Positions 9,447-18,873 of a stretch of DNA of 64,000 bases are shown here, piece after piece (the stretch's first letter is position 1; the number at the start of each line of letters is the position of its first letter). The stretch spans positions 58,055-122,054 of the forward strand of contig NZ_BMQA01000022.1 in NCBI RefSeq assembly GCF_014647875.1, written 5' to 3'. Below the pieces are notes generated by a model that was not told the origin of the DNA, made no database searches, and saw nothing but the letters and a program-made list of their open reading frames with translations. Both the position numbers and the translations under genes were made by a program. The DNA comes from Streptomyces brasiliensis (lineage in GTDB: Bacteria; Actinomycetota; Actinomycetes; Streptomycetales; Streptomycetaceae).

Positions 9447-11443
9447 GTACCCCGTTTCCGTTCACGGCCGTCGTCGGCCAGGACGACCTGCGGCTCGCGC
9501 TGCTGCTGAACGCCGTCTCACCGGCGGTCGGCGGTGTGCTGGTGCGCGGCGAGAAGGGCACCGCCAAGTCGACGGCCGTGCGGGCCCTTTCGGCCCTGTT
9601 GCCGGAGGTCGACGTCGTCTCCGGGTGCCGGTTCTCCTGCGACCCCGGGGCGCCCGATCCCGCGTGCCCGGACGGTCCGCACCCGCCGGGGGCCTTCGAG
9701 TCCCGTCCGGCGCGGATGGTCGAACTGCCCGTCGGTGCCTCCGAGGACCGGCTGGTCGGCGCCCTGGACATCGAGCGGGCCCTTGCGGAGGGCGTGAAGG
9801 CCTTCGAGCCGGGCCTGCTCGCCGACGCGCATCGCGGCATCCTGTACGTCGACGAGGTCAACCTGCTCCACGACCACCTCGTCGACCTGCTCCTTGACGC
9901 CGCCGCGATGGGCGCCTCGTACGTCGAGCGCGAGGGTGTCTCCGTGCGGCACGCCGCCCGCTTCCTGCTCGTCGGCACCATGAACCCCGAAGAGGGCGAG
10001 CTGCGGCCGCAGTTGCTCGACCGGTTCGGGCTGACCGTCGAGGTCGCGGCCTCGCGGGAGCCGGACCAGCGGGTGGAGGTCGTACGGCGACGGCTCGCGT
10101 ACGACGACGATCCCGACGGTTTCGCCACACGGTGGGCCGGCGAGGAGGCCGGCGTACGGCAACGGATCGTGGCGGCACGGGAGTTGCTGCCGTCGGTGCA
10201 ACTGGGCGACGGGGCGTTGCGGCAGATCGCGGCGACCTGTGCCGCGTTCGAGGTGGACGGGATGCGCGCCGACATCGTGATGGCGCGCACGGCGACCGCG
10301 CTGGCTGCCTGGGCCGGCCGGACCGACGTACTCGCCGAGGACGTACGGCAGGCCGCGCTGCTCGCGCTGCCGCACCGCCGCCGGCGCAACCCGTTCGACG
10401 CGCCGGGCCTCGACGAGGACAAGCTGGACGAGACGCTGGAGCAGTTCGGCGAGGAGGAGAGCGACGACGATCCGGATCCGGACGGTCCGGGCGGGCCTGG
10501 TGGCGGTGGACGGCCCGACCCCGGGGAGGGGCCCGTGAGCGGCGACTCCGGTGCGCGGCCCGAGGCCGGTGAGGGCGGGGAGCCGCAGGTCTCAGGGGCC
10601 GGCGAGCAGTCCGCCGTACGGGCTTCCGAGCCCTTCCGCACCAAGGTGCTGAGCGTGCCCGGGATCGGTGAGGGCGCCGCCGGGCGGCGTTCGCGGGCGC
10701 GGACCGAGCACGGGCGGACCACGGGTGCGCGCAGGCCCCGAGGGCAGCTCACCAAGCTGCACTTGGCGGCGACCGTGCGGGCTGCGGCACCCCACCAGCG
10801 GGGGCGTGGGCGGTCCGGTCCCGGGCTGGTCGTACGCCGGGACGATCTGCGGCAGGCGACGCGCGAGGGGCGTGAGGGCAACCTCGTGCTGTTCGTGGTG
10901 GACGCGTCCGGGTCGATGGCGGCCCGGCAGCGGATGAGCGCCGTGAAGGGGGCTGTGCTGTCGCTCCTGCTCGATGCCTATCAGCGGCGGGACAAGGTGG
11001 GGCTGGTGACGTTCCGGGCCGCCTCGGCCGATGTCGCGCTGCCGCCGACCTCGTCCGTCGACGCGGCGGCGGCCCGCCTGGAGTCGCTGCCGACGGGCGG
11101 GCGTACACCGCTGGCGGCCGGGCTCCTCAAGGCGCACGACGTCCTGCGGATCGAGCGGCTGCGGGACCCGGCGCGGCGCGCGCTGGTGGTCGTGGTGACC
11201 GACGGACGGGCCACCGGTGGCCCCGAACCGGTCGCACTGGCCGGGCGTGCGGCACGGCTGTTCGCGGCGGAAGGTGTCGCCTCGGTGGTCGTGGACTGCG
11301 AGTCGGGGCCGGTACGGCTGGGGCTGGCCGGGCAGCTCGCGGGTGAGCTGGGAGGTACGGCGGTGACGCTCGACGAGTTGCGGGCGGACTCGATCGCCGG
11401 TCTGGTGCGGGATGTGCAGGGCAGCAGCAGGAGGGCCGCGTAA
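9443..11443 (+). CDS. Magnesium/cobalt chelatase ATPase, ChlI-ChlD fusion type
   Basis: A 666-residue protein that combines an AAA+ motor with a von Willebrand A domain, replacing separate CobS and CobT. Walker A is GEKGTAKST from residue 36; Walker B is in ILYVDEVNLLHDH near 133. After the AAA+ part comes an acidic, Pro/Gly-rich linker (about 335-430), then the vWA domain with MIDAS motif DASGSMA starting at Asp487. The GTG start overlaps the cobN TGA (GTGA). The longer frame upstream lies inside cobN. It should drive cobalt insertion together with CobN; a role in magnesium chelation is unlikely in this operon. Confidence 0.92.
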   Translation: MSTPFPFTAVVGQDDLRLALLLNAVSPAVGGVLVRGEKGTAKSTAVRALSALLPEVDVVSGCRFSCDPGAPDPACPDGPHPPGAFESRPARMVELPVGASEDRLVGALDIERALAEGVKAFEPGLLADAHRGILYVDEVNLLHDHLVDLLLDAAAMGASYVEREGVSVRHAARFLLVGTMNPEEGELRPQLLDRFGLTVEVAASREPDQRVEVVRRRLAYDDDPDGFATRWAGEEAGVRQRIVAARELLPSVQLGDGALRQIAATCAAFEVDGMRADIVMARTATALAAWAGRTDVLAEDVRQAALLALPHRRRRNPFDAPGLDEDKLDETLEQFGEEESDDDPDPDGPGGPGGGGRPDPGEGPVSGDSGARPEAGEGGEPQVSGAGEQSAVRASEPFRTKVLSVPGIGEGAAGRRSRARTEHGRTTGARRPRGQLTKLHLAATVRAAAPHQRGRGRSGPGLVVRRDDLRQATREGREGNLVLFVVDASGSMAARQRMSAVKGAVLSLLLDAYQRRDKVGLVTFRAASADVALPPTSSVDAAAARLESLPTGGRTPLAAGLLKAHDVLRIERLRDPARRALVVVVTDGRATGGPEPVALAGRAARLFAAEGVASVVVDCESGPVRLGLAGQLAGELGGTAVTLDELRADSIAGLVRDVQGSSRRAA

Positions 11444-12042
11444 TGCCTCAGGGACAGCCGAGTGTCGTACCCGATGACGGGCTGACGACCCGCCAGCGGC
11501 GCAACCGTCCGCTGGTCGTCGTGCACACGGGGATCGGGAAGGGCAAGTCGACCGCCGCGTTCGGGCTCGCGCTGCGTGCCTGGAACCAGGGGTGGCCGAT
11601 CGGGGTGTTCCAGTTCGTCAAGTCGGCGAAGTGGAAGGTCGGCGAGGAGAACGCGCTGCGTGTGCTCGGGGCGTCCGGGCAGGGCGGGAGCGTCGACTGG
11701 CACAAGATGGGCGAGGGCTGGAGCTGGGTCCAGCGGGACGAGCAGCTGGACAACGAGGAGAAGGCCCGGGAGGGCTGGGAGCAGGTCAAGCGTGACCTCG
11801 CCGCCGAGACGTACAAGCTGTACGTACTCGACGAGTTCGCCTACCCGATGCACTGGGGCTGGGTCGACACGGACGAGGTCGTGGACGTGCTGCGCGGGCG
11901 GCCGGGCACGCAGCATGTGGTGATCACCGGGCGGAACGCACCCGCGAAGCTGGTGGAGTCGGCCGATCTCGTCACCGACATGTCCAAGGTCAAGCACCCC
12001 ATGGACGTGGGCCAGAAGGGGCAGAGGGGCATCGAGTGGTGA
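11443..12042 (+). CDS. cobO: Cob(I)yrinic acid a,c-diamide adenosyltransferase
   Basis: A 199-residue BtuR/CobO/CobA-family enzyme that transfers the adenosyl group from ATP to cob(I)yrinic acid a,c-diamide. The P-loop VHTGIGKGKST spans residues 27-37, and the family's WKVGEE and YVLDEFAYPMHWGW segments follow, with the nucleotide-side DEF near residue 127. Its ATG shares one base with the chelatase stop (TAATG). It precedes cobB, which makes its substrate. Confidence 0.95.
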   Translation: MPQGQPSVVPDDGLTTRQRRNRPLVVVHTGIGKGKSTAAFGLALRAWNQGWPIGVFQFVKSAKWKVGEENALRVLGASGQGGSVDWHKMGEGWSWVQRDEQLDNEEKAREGWEQVKRDLAAETYKLYVLDEFAYPMHWGWVDTDEVVDVLRGRPGTQHVVITGRNAPAKLVESADLVTDMSKVKHPMDVGQKGQRGIEW

Positions 12043-13565
12043 CGTCCTCGACCATGCCACGGCTGGTGGTCGCGGCGCCGGCCTCCGGGAGCGGCAAGAC
12101 GACCGTCGCCACGGGGCTGATGGCCGCGTTGGCCTCGCGGGGGCTCGCCGTGTCTCCGCACAAGGTCGGGCCGGACTATATCGATCCCGGGTATCACGCG
12201 CTGGCCACCGGGCGGGTGGGGCGGAATCTCGACGCGTATCTGTGCGGGCCGGAGTTGATCGGGCCGCTGTTCCTGCACGGGGCACGAGGGTGTGACATCG
12301 CGGTCGTCGAGGGGGTGATGGGGCTGTACGACGGGGCCGCGGGCGAGGGAGAACTGGCGTCCACGGCCCAGGTCGCCACGTTGCTGCGGGCGCCGGTGGT
12401 GCTCGTCGTGGACGCGTCGTCGCAGTCGCGGTCGGTGGCGGCGCTGGTGCACGGGTTCGCTTCCTGGGACACCAGGGTGCGGATCGGGGGCGTGATCCTG
12501 AACAAGGTCGCGTCCGATCGGCATGAGGAGCTGCTGCGGGAGGCGTTGGACGCCGTGGGGGTGCCGGTGCTCGGTGCGCTGCGACGGGCGGCGCCTGTGG
12601 AGTCGCCGTCGCGGCATCTGGGGTTGGTGCCGGTCGCCGAACGGCGCTCCGCAGCTGTGGACGCGGTTGCTGCGATGGCGACGTTGGTCTCCGACGGGTG
12701 TGATCTGGAAGCGTTGGTGAGGCTGGCGCGGGGTGCCGGCGCATTGTCGGGCGCGGCATGGGATGTGGCTGAGGCCGTGGAGTTGCCCACCTACGGCAAC
12801 CCGTCTCGGTGGGTTGAGAGGTCGGCGGCCCCAGGTGCCCGACCGGACTCGAAACCCGCCGCCGCACGCCCGGCCCGTTCCGACGGCGAGCGCGCGACCA
12901 CCACGGCCCCACCGGGCCCGCAGGCCATCGCCACCCGCCGGTCTCCGTCGGTCGAAAGGCGTGCCCCCGTCGTCGCCGTCGCCGGCGGCCCCGCCTTCAC
13001 CTTCTCCTACGCCGAGCACTCCGAGCTGCTCACCGCCGCCGGTGCCGATGTCGTCACCTTCGACCCCCTGCGTGACGAGCAACTCCCCGACGAAACCGTG
13101 GGGTTGGTCATCGGCGGCGGGTTCCCGGAGGTGTACGCCGCCGAGTTGTCCGCCAACGAGCCGCTCCGTAAAGCCGTCGCCGCTCTCGCCGAGTCCGGTG
13201 CCCCCGTCGCCGCCGAGTGTGCCGGGTTGCTCTACCTCAGCCGGGAGTTGGACGGGCTGCCCATGTGCGGGGTGCTCGATGCCGGCGGCCGGATGAGTGA
13301 GCGGCTCACGCTCGGGTACCGGGACGCCGTGGCCGTCGGGGACAGTTCGCTCGCCGTCGCCGGAGCGCGGATGCGCGGGCACGAGTTTCACCGGACCGTC
13401 GTCGAGCCCGGCGCCGGTGCCGCCCCGGCCTGGGGCATGAGGGCCCCCACACCGCGTGTCGAAGGTTTTGTCCAGCAGGGCGTGCACGCGAGCTATCTGC
13501 ATACGCACTGGGCGTCCGAGCCCGGTGTGGCCCGTCGGTTCGTGGAGAGGTGCCGGACGTCATGA
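12039..13565 (+). CDS. cobB: Cobyrinic/hydrogenobyrinic acid a,c-diamide synthase CobB
   Basis: A 508-residue glutamine-dependent enzyme that amidates side chains a and c. The N-terminal dethiobiotin-synthetase-like domain has P-loop APASGSGKTT; the C-terminal class I glutaminase domain has the nucleophile in AAECAGLLYL and a late HTHW. Between them, roughly residues 248-310, is a Pro/Ala/Arg/Ser-rich stretch that is not part of either domain. GTG at 12039 is chosen because it overlaps the cobO TGA (GTGA); GTG 12036 and ATG 12054 are alternatives. Confidence 0.94.
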   Translation: MTSSTMPRLVVAAPASGSGKTTVATGLMAALASRGLAVSPHKVGPDYIDPGYHALATGRVGRNLDAYLCGPELIGPLFLHGARGCDIAVVEGVMGLYDGAAGEGELASTAQVATLLRAPVVLVVDASSQSRSVAALVHGFASWDTRVRIGGVILNKVASDRHEELLREALDAVGVPVLGALRRAAPVESPSRHLGLVPVAERRSAAVDAVAAMATLVSDGCDLEALVRLARGAGALSGAAWDVAEAVELPTYGNPSRWVERSAAPGARPDSKPAAARPARSDGERATTTAPPGPQAIATRRSPSVERRAPVVAVAGGPAFTFSYAEHSELLTAAGADVVTFDPLRDEQLPDETVGLVIGGGFPEVYAAELSANEPLRKAVAALAESGAPVAAECAGLLYLSRELDGLPMCGVLDAGGRMSERLTLGYRDAVAVGDSSLAVAGARMRGHEFHRTVVEPGAGAAPAWGMRAPTPRVEGFVQQGVHASYLHTHWASEPGVARRFVERCRTS

Positions 13566-14311
13566 ACAGCAGGCTGATCGGGGTCGGGGTCGGGCCCGGC
13601 GACCCCGAGTTGGTGACCGTCAAGGGCGTCAACGCGCTGCGTTCCGCCGACGTCGTCGTGGTACCGGTGATGGCTGCATCTGATGGAAAGGACGGCGGCG
13701 AGCGCGGGCGGGCCGAGGCGACCGTGCTGCACTACGTGCCCGGGGAGAAGGTCGTCCGGGTCGTGTTCGCGCTCAACGAGCGGACGGACCGCGCGCGCCG
13801 CGAGGCGGCCTGGGACGCGGCCGGGGAGCGTGTCGCCGAGCTGCTCGCACGGCACCGCTCCGTCGCGTTCGCGACCATCGGCGACCCGAACGTCTACTCC
13901 ACCTTCACCTATCTCGCCCAGACGATCGCGGAGTCTGTGCCGGGGGTCTCGGTCGAGACCGTGCCCGGTATCACCGCCATGCAGGACCTCGCGGCCCGCT
14001 CGGGTGCCGTGCTGACCGAGGGGACCGAGCCGCTCACGCTGGTGCCGGTGACCGCCGGGGCCGGCGTGCTCAAGGACGCGCTCAACGGGCCCGGGACGGT
14101 CGTGGCGTACAAGTTCGGGCGGCAGGCGCGGGAGGTCGCCGAGGCGCTCCGGGAGACCGGGCGGATCGACGACGCGGTATGGGGGTCGGCCCTGGGGCTC
14201 GAGGAGGAGTCGATCCGGCCGGCCGCCGAACTCGGCGACGCTTCCCTGCCGTACCTCTCCACGCTCATCGCTCCCGCGCGGCGCGACGGTGGCCGGGGCG
14301 GCAAGCTGTGA
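13562..14311 (+). CDS. cobI: Precorrin-2 C20-methyltransferase
   Basis: A 249-residue SAM-dependent tetrapyrrole methylase that makes precorrin-3A (CobI/CbiL). The start GVGVGPGDPELVTVKGV is the SAM-binding glycine loop; FATIGDPNVYSTFTY near residue 103 and TVPGITAMQDLAAR near 137 are characteristic. Its ATG overlaps the cobB stop (ATGA). It is the last gene of the first forward block; a reverse-strand ZIP gene follows tail to tail after five bases. Confidence 0.94.
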   Translation: MNSRLIGVGVGPGDPELVTVKGVNALRSADVVVVPVMAASDGKDGGERGRAEATVLHYVPGEKVVRVVFALNERTDRARREAAWDAAGERVAELLARHRSVAFATIGDPNVYSTFTYLAQTIAESVPGVSVETVPGITAMQDLAARSGAVLTEGTEPLTLVPVTAGAGVLKDALNGPGTVVAYKFGRQAREVAEALRETGRIDDAVWGSALGLEEESIRPAAELGDASLPYLSTLIAPARRDGGRGGKL

Positions 14312-14316
14312 GTCCG

Positions 14317-15051
14317 TCAGCCTGTGCCGGACAGGCCCACCACCAGCCAGATGAACGACACTCCGGCGACCGTGCACAGCAGGGTCGAGCGGGCGGGGTG
14401 TTCATGGTGGGCCTCGGGGAGGATCTCGGCGGCGGCGAGGTAGAGCAGCACACCGCCGAAGAGTCCGAGATAGCCGCCGAGCAGCTGTTCCGGGATGGTG
14501 AAGAACGCCGTCGACAGCGCGCCCGCCACCGGGGCGCAGGCATCGGCGACGAGCATCGCGACGGCCTTGCGGCGGGCGTTGCCGTACAGGCTCGTGATGG
14601 TGAACGTGTTGAAGCCGTCCGCGAAGTCGTGGGCGATCACGGCGAGCGCGACCGCCGCGCCCATGCCGCCGCCCACCTGGAAGGCCGCGCCGATCGCCAC
14701 GCCGTCCATGGCGCTGTGGCCGACCATCGCGGCCGCCGCCGTGAGCCCGACCTCGGGTGCCCGGTGGTTGTGTTCGTCGCCGCCGTGCGCCGCGCGGCGG
14801 GCGGCCAGCAGGCGTTCCACCAGGTGCGCCAGCAGGAAGCCGGCCACGAACAGCAGCAGGGCCGCAGGTACGCCGAACACCTCGCGGGCCGCCGCCCGAA
14901 GCGCCTCCGGGAGCAGGTCGAGGCCGACCACACCGAGCATCAGGCCGCCGGCCAGGCCCAGGACCAGGTGGCGGCGGTCGGTCACGCGCTGCGCCGTCCA
15001 GCCGCCGGCCAACGTCATCAGGAACGCGCCGAGCGCGACGAACACCGCCAT
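14317..15051 (-). CDS. ZIP-family divalent metal transporter
   Basis: A 244-residue membrane protein with about eight hydrophobic segments. The ZIP metal-site motifs are present: HSAMDGVAIG in helix IV (near residue 111) and HDFADGFNTF in helix V (near 140), with a short His/Asp-rich loop GGDEHNHRAPE (about 91-101) before them. It lies on the opposite strand between cobI and cobM, ending 5 bases from cobI and diverging from cobM. ZIP proteins import zinc, iron, manganese or cobalt. Cobalt supply to this pathway is an attractive inference from position but not shown by the sequence. Confidence 0.88.
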   Translation of the reverse strand: MAVFVALGAFLMTLAGGWTAQRVTDRRHLVLGLAGGLMLGVVGLDLLPEALRAAAREVFGVPAALLLFVAGFLLAHLVERLLAARRAAHGGDEHNHRAPEVGLTAAAAMVGHSAMDGVAIGAAFQVGGGMGAAVALAVIAHDFADGFNTFTITSLYGNARRKAVAMLVADACAPVAGALSTAFFTIPEQLLGGYLGLFGGVLLYLAAAEILPEAHHEHPARSTLLCTVAGVSFIWLVVGLSGTG

Positions 15052-15146
15052 GGGCCCTTGCTATCCGATCAGGCCCTGTTCGCGCACATCGGGCCGCACC
15101 TCAACCGGTACACACCATGACATTTCGCACGAGAGGACCCCTCCCC

Positions 15147-15965
15147 ATGGCCGATGCCCCCACCGGCAAGGTGACCTTCGTCGGTGCCGGTCCGGGCGCC
15201 GCCGACCTGCTGACGTTCCGTGCCGCGCGCGCCATCGCCGAGGCCGACGTGGTGATCTGGGCGGCCAGCCTGGTCCAGGCGGAGGTTCTCGACCACGCGC
15301 GCGAGGGCGCCGAGATCCTGGACTCGGCGGCCATGTCGCTCGAGGACGTCGTCGCCGTGTACGAACGGGCCGGCGCGGAGGGTCTGAAGGTGGCCCGTGT
15401 CCACTCCGGCGACCCGGCGCTGTGGGGCGGGACGCAGGAGCAACTCGACCGGTGCGCCGAGCTGGGCCTCGACACGGAGGTCGTGCCCGGGGTCTCGTCC
15501 TTCTCCGCCGTCGCGGCGCTCGCCAGACGTGAGCTGACCATCCCCGAGGTCGCACAGTCCGTCGTGCTCACCCGGCTCGGCGGCGGCAAGACACCCATGC
15601 CGCCCGGTGAGGAGGTGCGCGAGTTCGCCCGGCACGGCACCACCATGGCGGTCTTCCTGTCGGCGGCGCGCAGCGGGCAGCTGGTGCGGGAGCTGCTGGA
15701 GGGCGGCTATCCGACGAGCACGCCGGTCGTCGTGGCGTACCAGGCGACCTGGCCGGAGGAGCTGGTGGTGCGCTGCACGATCGGCACGCTGGAGGAGACG
15801 CTCAAGGAGCACCGGCTCTGGAAGCACACGCTCTTCCTGGTCGGCCCGGCGCTGGCCGCGCACGGCACCCGCTCGCACCTCTACCACCCCGGCCACTTCC
15901 ACGGCTTCCGCAAGGCGGACCCAGAGGCCCGCAAGGCGCTGCGTGAGCGCGGGGCGAGCACGTGA
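15147..15965 (+). CDS. cobM: Precorrin-4 C11-methyltransferase
   Basis: A 272-residue SAM-dependent methylase (CobM/CbiF) that methylates C11 of precorrin-4. It starts VTFVGAGPGAADLLTFR, the SAM glycine loop, and contains VHSGDPALWGGTQEQ near residue 87 and VVPGVSSFSAVAAL near 112. ATG 15147 follows GAGAGGA at a suitable distance; an in-frame ATG at 15117 would add ten residues unlike the family. This gene opens the second forward cobalamin block, whose promoter must share the short gap with the ZIP gene. Confidence 0.94.
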   Translation: MADAPTGKVTFVGAGPGAADLLTFRAARAIAEADVVIWAASLVQAEVLDHAREGAEILDSAAMSLEDVVAVYERAGAEGLKVARVHSGDPALWGGTQEQLDRCAELGLDTEVVPGVSSFSAVAALARRELTIPEVAQSVVLTRLGGGKTPMPPGEEVREFARHGTTMAVFLSAARSGQLVRELLEGGYPTSTPVVVAYQATWPEELVVRCTIGTLEETLKEHRLWKHTLFLVGPALAAHGTRSHLYHPGHFHGFRKADPEARKALRERGAST

Positions 15966-17194
15966 TCACGGTCGTCGGCACGGGGACCGGTGCGCCGGTC
16001 GACCCCGAGGTGCTGTCCGGGGCTGAGCTGGTCGTGGGCGGGCGGCGCCATCTGGACGCCGTACGGCTGCCGCGGCCGGCCGAGCGGATCGTCCTCGGGC
16101 CGCTGGCACCCGCCCTGGACGCGATCGAGGAGTACGTCGGCAAGGAGCGGAAGGTCGTCGTGCTGGCCTCCGGGGATCCCGGGTTCTTCGGGATTGTGCG
16201 GGCGCTGGCCGAGCGGTTCGGGTCGGCGCTGCTGGACGTGCGGCCCGGCGTCTCCTCCGTGGCCACGGCGTTCGCGCGGCTGGGGCTGCCCTGGGACGAC
16301 GCCGTGGTGGTCAGCGCGCACGGGCGGGAGCTGCGGACGGCCGTCAACGTGTGCCGGGCGCATCCCAAGGTCGCCGTGCTGACCGGGCCCGGTGCCGGTC
16401 CGGCCGAGCTGGCTGCCGCGGTCCCGGCGGACCGGGTGCTCGTCGTGGCGAGCGCGCTCGGCGATCCCGTGCGCGAGCGCGTCGAGCGGATCACGCCCGC
16501 CGAGGCCGCCGCCCGGGACTGGGGTACGGCGGTGAGCGTGGTGCTGTGTCTGGACGAGGCGCGGGCGACGGGCGCCGTACGGACCGTGGCGGGAGGGCGG
16601 GAGCGGCCCGCCGGATGGGCGCTGGACGAGGCCGCATTCACGCACCGGGACTCGATGATCACCAAGTTCGAGGTGCGGGCGCTGGCCCTCGCCCGGCTCG
16701 GGCCCCGGCCCGGTGACCTGGTGTGGGACGTCGGCGCGGGCTCCGGGTCGGTGGCCGTCGAGTGCGCACGGCTGGGCGCGGCCGTGGTCGCCGTCGAGAA
16801 GACGCCCGACGGCGTCGAGCGGATCCGTGCCAACGCCGCCGCGCACGGCGTCGACGTGCACGTGGTGCACGGGGCGGCGCCGACCGTGCTGTCCGGTCTG
16901 GACGAGCCCGACGCGGTGTTCGTCGGCGGCGGGGGCGCGGAACTGCCCGCAGTCGTCACGGCGTGCGCGCGGCGCGCCCGGCGCACGGTCGTAGTGGCGC
17001 TGGCCGCGCTCGACCGGGTGCCCGCGGCACGCGCGGCGCTCACCGGTGCCGGATTGTCGTGCGACGGGGTGCTGCTGCAGTCGTCGCGGCTCGCTCCGCT
17101 GCCGGGGGACGTGACCCGGCTCGCGGCGGCCAATCCGGTCTTTCTGCTGTGGGGCGTGAGGCCTCAGGCGCGTATCGAAGGAGTAGTCGATTGA
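15962..17194 (+). CDS. cobL: Precorrin-6Y C5,15-methyltransferase (decarboxylating), CbiE-CbiT fusion
   Basis: A 410-residue bifunctional methylase giving precorrin-8X. The N-terminal CbiE-type domain has VLASGDPGFFGI (near 63) and VRPGVSSVATAFARLG; the C-terminal CbiT-type Rossmann methylase starts about residue 215 with DSMITKFEVRALAL and has the SAM motif VWDVGAGSGSVAVE near 254. The GTG start overlaps the cobM TGA (GTGA). This two-domain layout is that of the aerobic pathway. Confidence 0.95.
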   Translation: MITVVGTGTGAPVDPEVLSGAELVVGGRRHLDAVRLPRPAERIVLGPLAPALDAIEEYVGKERKVVVLASGDPGFFGIVRALAERFGSALLDVRPGVSSVATAFARLGLPWDDAVVVSAHGRELRTAVNVCRAHPKVAVLTGPGAGPAELAAAVPADRVLVVASALGDPVRERVERITPAEAAARDWGTAVSVVLCLDEARATGAVRTVAGGRERPAGWALDEAAFTHRDSMITKFEVRALALARLGPRPGDLVWDVGAGSGSVAVECARLGAAVVAVEKTPDGVERIRANAAAHGVDVHVVHGAAPTVLSGLDEPDAVFVGGGGAELPAVVTACARRARRTVVVALAALDRVPAARAALTGAGLSCDGVLLQSSRLAPLPGDVTRLAAANPVFLLWGVRPQARIEGVVD

Positions 17195-18873
17195 TCGGCC
17201 TCATTTCCGCCACGGTGGCGGGGGCGGCGGCGCGGGACCGGCTGGCGGCCGCGTGGCCGGACCGCTCGCGGGTGTACGAGGGTCCCGTCGGGGACGCGGT
17301 ACGGGCCGCGTTCGTGGAGTGCGAGCAGCTGGTGTGCTTCCTGGCGACGGGGGCCGTGGTACGGCTGCTCGCCCCGCTCCTTGCCGGCAAGGCGGCCGAC
17401 CCGGGTGTCGTGTGTGTCGACGAGGGCGGGCGGTTCGCCGTGTCGCTGGTCGGCGGGCACGGCGGCGGGGCCAATGAACTCGCCCGGGAGGTGGGCGGGT
17501 TGATCGGTGCCGAGCCCGTGGTGACGACCGCGACCGACGCCGTCGGGCTGCCCGGCCTGGACACGCTCGGGTTCCCCTTCGAGGGTGCCGTCGCGACCGT
17601 CTCGCGGGCCCTGCTGGACGGTGAACCCGTGGTGCTGGAGGCAGAGTCGGCGTGGCCGCTGCCTCCACTGCCGACGGCGCCGCAGGGGCCGTACACGATC
17701 CGGCTGACCGACCGGGACGTCGAACCGGGCGAGCGCGAGGTGCTGTTGCGGCCGCCGTCCCTCGTCGTGGGCGTGGGTGCCTCCAAGGGGGCGCCCGTGG
17801 ACGAGGTTCTCGGGCTCGTCGAGGACACGCTGCAGGACGCGGGGCTCTCGGTCCGGTCCGTCGCCGAACTCGCCACCGTGGACGCCAAGTCGGAGGAGCC
17901 CGGCGTCGTGGGCGCCGCCGAGCGGCTGGGGGTGCCGCTGGTGACGTACCCCGCCGAGCGGTTGGCGGCCGTCGACGTGCCGAACCCCTCCGCCGCGCCC
18001 CTTGCGGCGGTCGGCACGCCGTCCGTGGCCGAGGCGGCGGCGCTGCTCGGCGGCGGTGAACTCCTCGTGCCCAAGCGGAAGTCGGGCGCACGTCCGGCCA
18101 TGGCGACCTGTGCCGTCGTACGGCGGCCCGGGCGCGGCCGGCTCGCGGTGGTCGGGCTCGGACCCGGCGCCCGCGATCTGCTCACCCCGCGCGCACGCGC
18201 GGAACTGCGGCGGGCCTCCGTGCTCGTCGGGCTGGACCAGTACGTCGACCAGATCCGCGATCTGCTGCGACCCGGCACCCGGATCCTGGAGTCGGGCCTT
18301 GGCGCCGAGGAGGAGCGGGCCAGGACGGCGGTCGCCGAGGCCCGGAAGGGGCACGCGGTCGCGCTGATCGGCAGCGGGGACGCGGGCGTGTACGCCATGG
18401 CCTCGCCCGCGCTGGCCGAGGCGTCCGACGACATCGACGTGGTCGGGGTGCCGGGCGTGACGGCGGCGCTCGCGGCCGGGGCGATCCTGGGCGCGCCGCT
18501 GGGCCACGACCATGTGTCGATCAGCCTGTCCGACCTGCACACGCCGTGGGAGGTCATCGAGCGGCGGGTGCGGGCGGCGGCCGAGGCGGATCTCGTGGTC
18601 ACCTTCTACAACCCCCGTTCCCGGGGCCGCGACTGGCAGCTGCCGAAAGCCCTCGCGATCCTCGCGGACCACCGGGAGCCGACGACACCCGTCGGGGTCG
18701 TACGCAACGCCTCGCGGGCCGACGAGTCCAGCCGTCTGACGACGCTGGCCGCGCTCGACCCGCAGACGGTCGACATGATGACCGTCGTGACCGTGGGCAA
18801 CACGGCGACCCGCGAGATCGCGGGACGCATGGTGACACCGCGTGGATACCGCTGGCAGGAGGGCGACCGATGA
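17191..18873 (+). CDS. cobJ: CbiG-CobJ fusion: cobalt-precorrin-5A hydrolase-like domain plus precorrin-3B C17-methyltransferase
   Basis: A 560-residue fusion. Residues 1 to about 310 are CbiG-like (LISATVAGAAARDRLA, FLATGAVVRLLAPLL, SLVGGHGGGANELARE). From about 318 the CobJ/CbiH methylase begins with LAVVGLGPGARDLLT, followed by ALIGSGDAGVYAMASP and VPGVTAALAAGAILGAPL. The start is a TTG whose TG overlaps the cobL stop (TTGA), with GAAGGAG seven to eight bases before it; no ATG or GTG fits. The enzyme contracts the corrin ring. The CbiG part belongs to the anaerobic pathway, odd in an operon with CobN. Confidence 0.93.
   Translation: MIGLISATVAGAAARDRLAAAWPDRSRVYEGPVGDAVRAAFVECEQLVCFLATGAVVRLLAPLLAGKAADPGVVCVDEGGRFAVSLVGGHGGGANELAREVGGLIGAEPVVTTATDAVGLPGLDTLGFPFEGAVATVSRALLDGEPVVLEAESAWPLPPLPTAPQGPYTIRLTDRDVEPGEREVLLRPPSLVVGVGASKGAPVDEVLGLVEDTLQDAGLSVRSVAELATVDAKSEEPGVVGAAERLGVPLVTYPAERLAAVDVPNPSAAPLAAVGTPSVAEAAALLGGGELLVPKRKSGARPAMATCAVVRRPGRGRLAVVGLGPGARDLLTPRARAELRRASVLVGLDQYVDQIRDLLRPGTRILESGLGAEEERARTAVAEARKGHAVALIGSGDAGVYAMASPALAEASDDIDVVGVPGVTAALAAGAILGAPLGHDHVSISLSDLHTPWEVIERRVRAAAEADLVVTFYNPRSRGRDWQLPKALAILADHREPTTPVGVVRNASRADESSRLTTLAALDPQTVDMMTVVTVGNTATREIAGRMVTPRGYRWQEGDR

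Noticed and set aside
9443..11443. The chelatase ATPase as a magnesium chelatase for chlorophyll synthesis
   Set aside because: It is coupled to cobN and cobO inside a cobalamin operon, and no bacteriochlorophyll genes are present.
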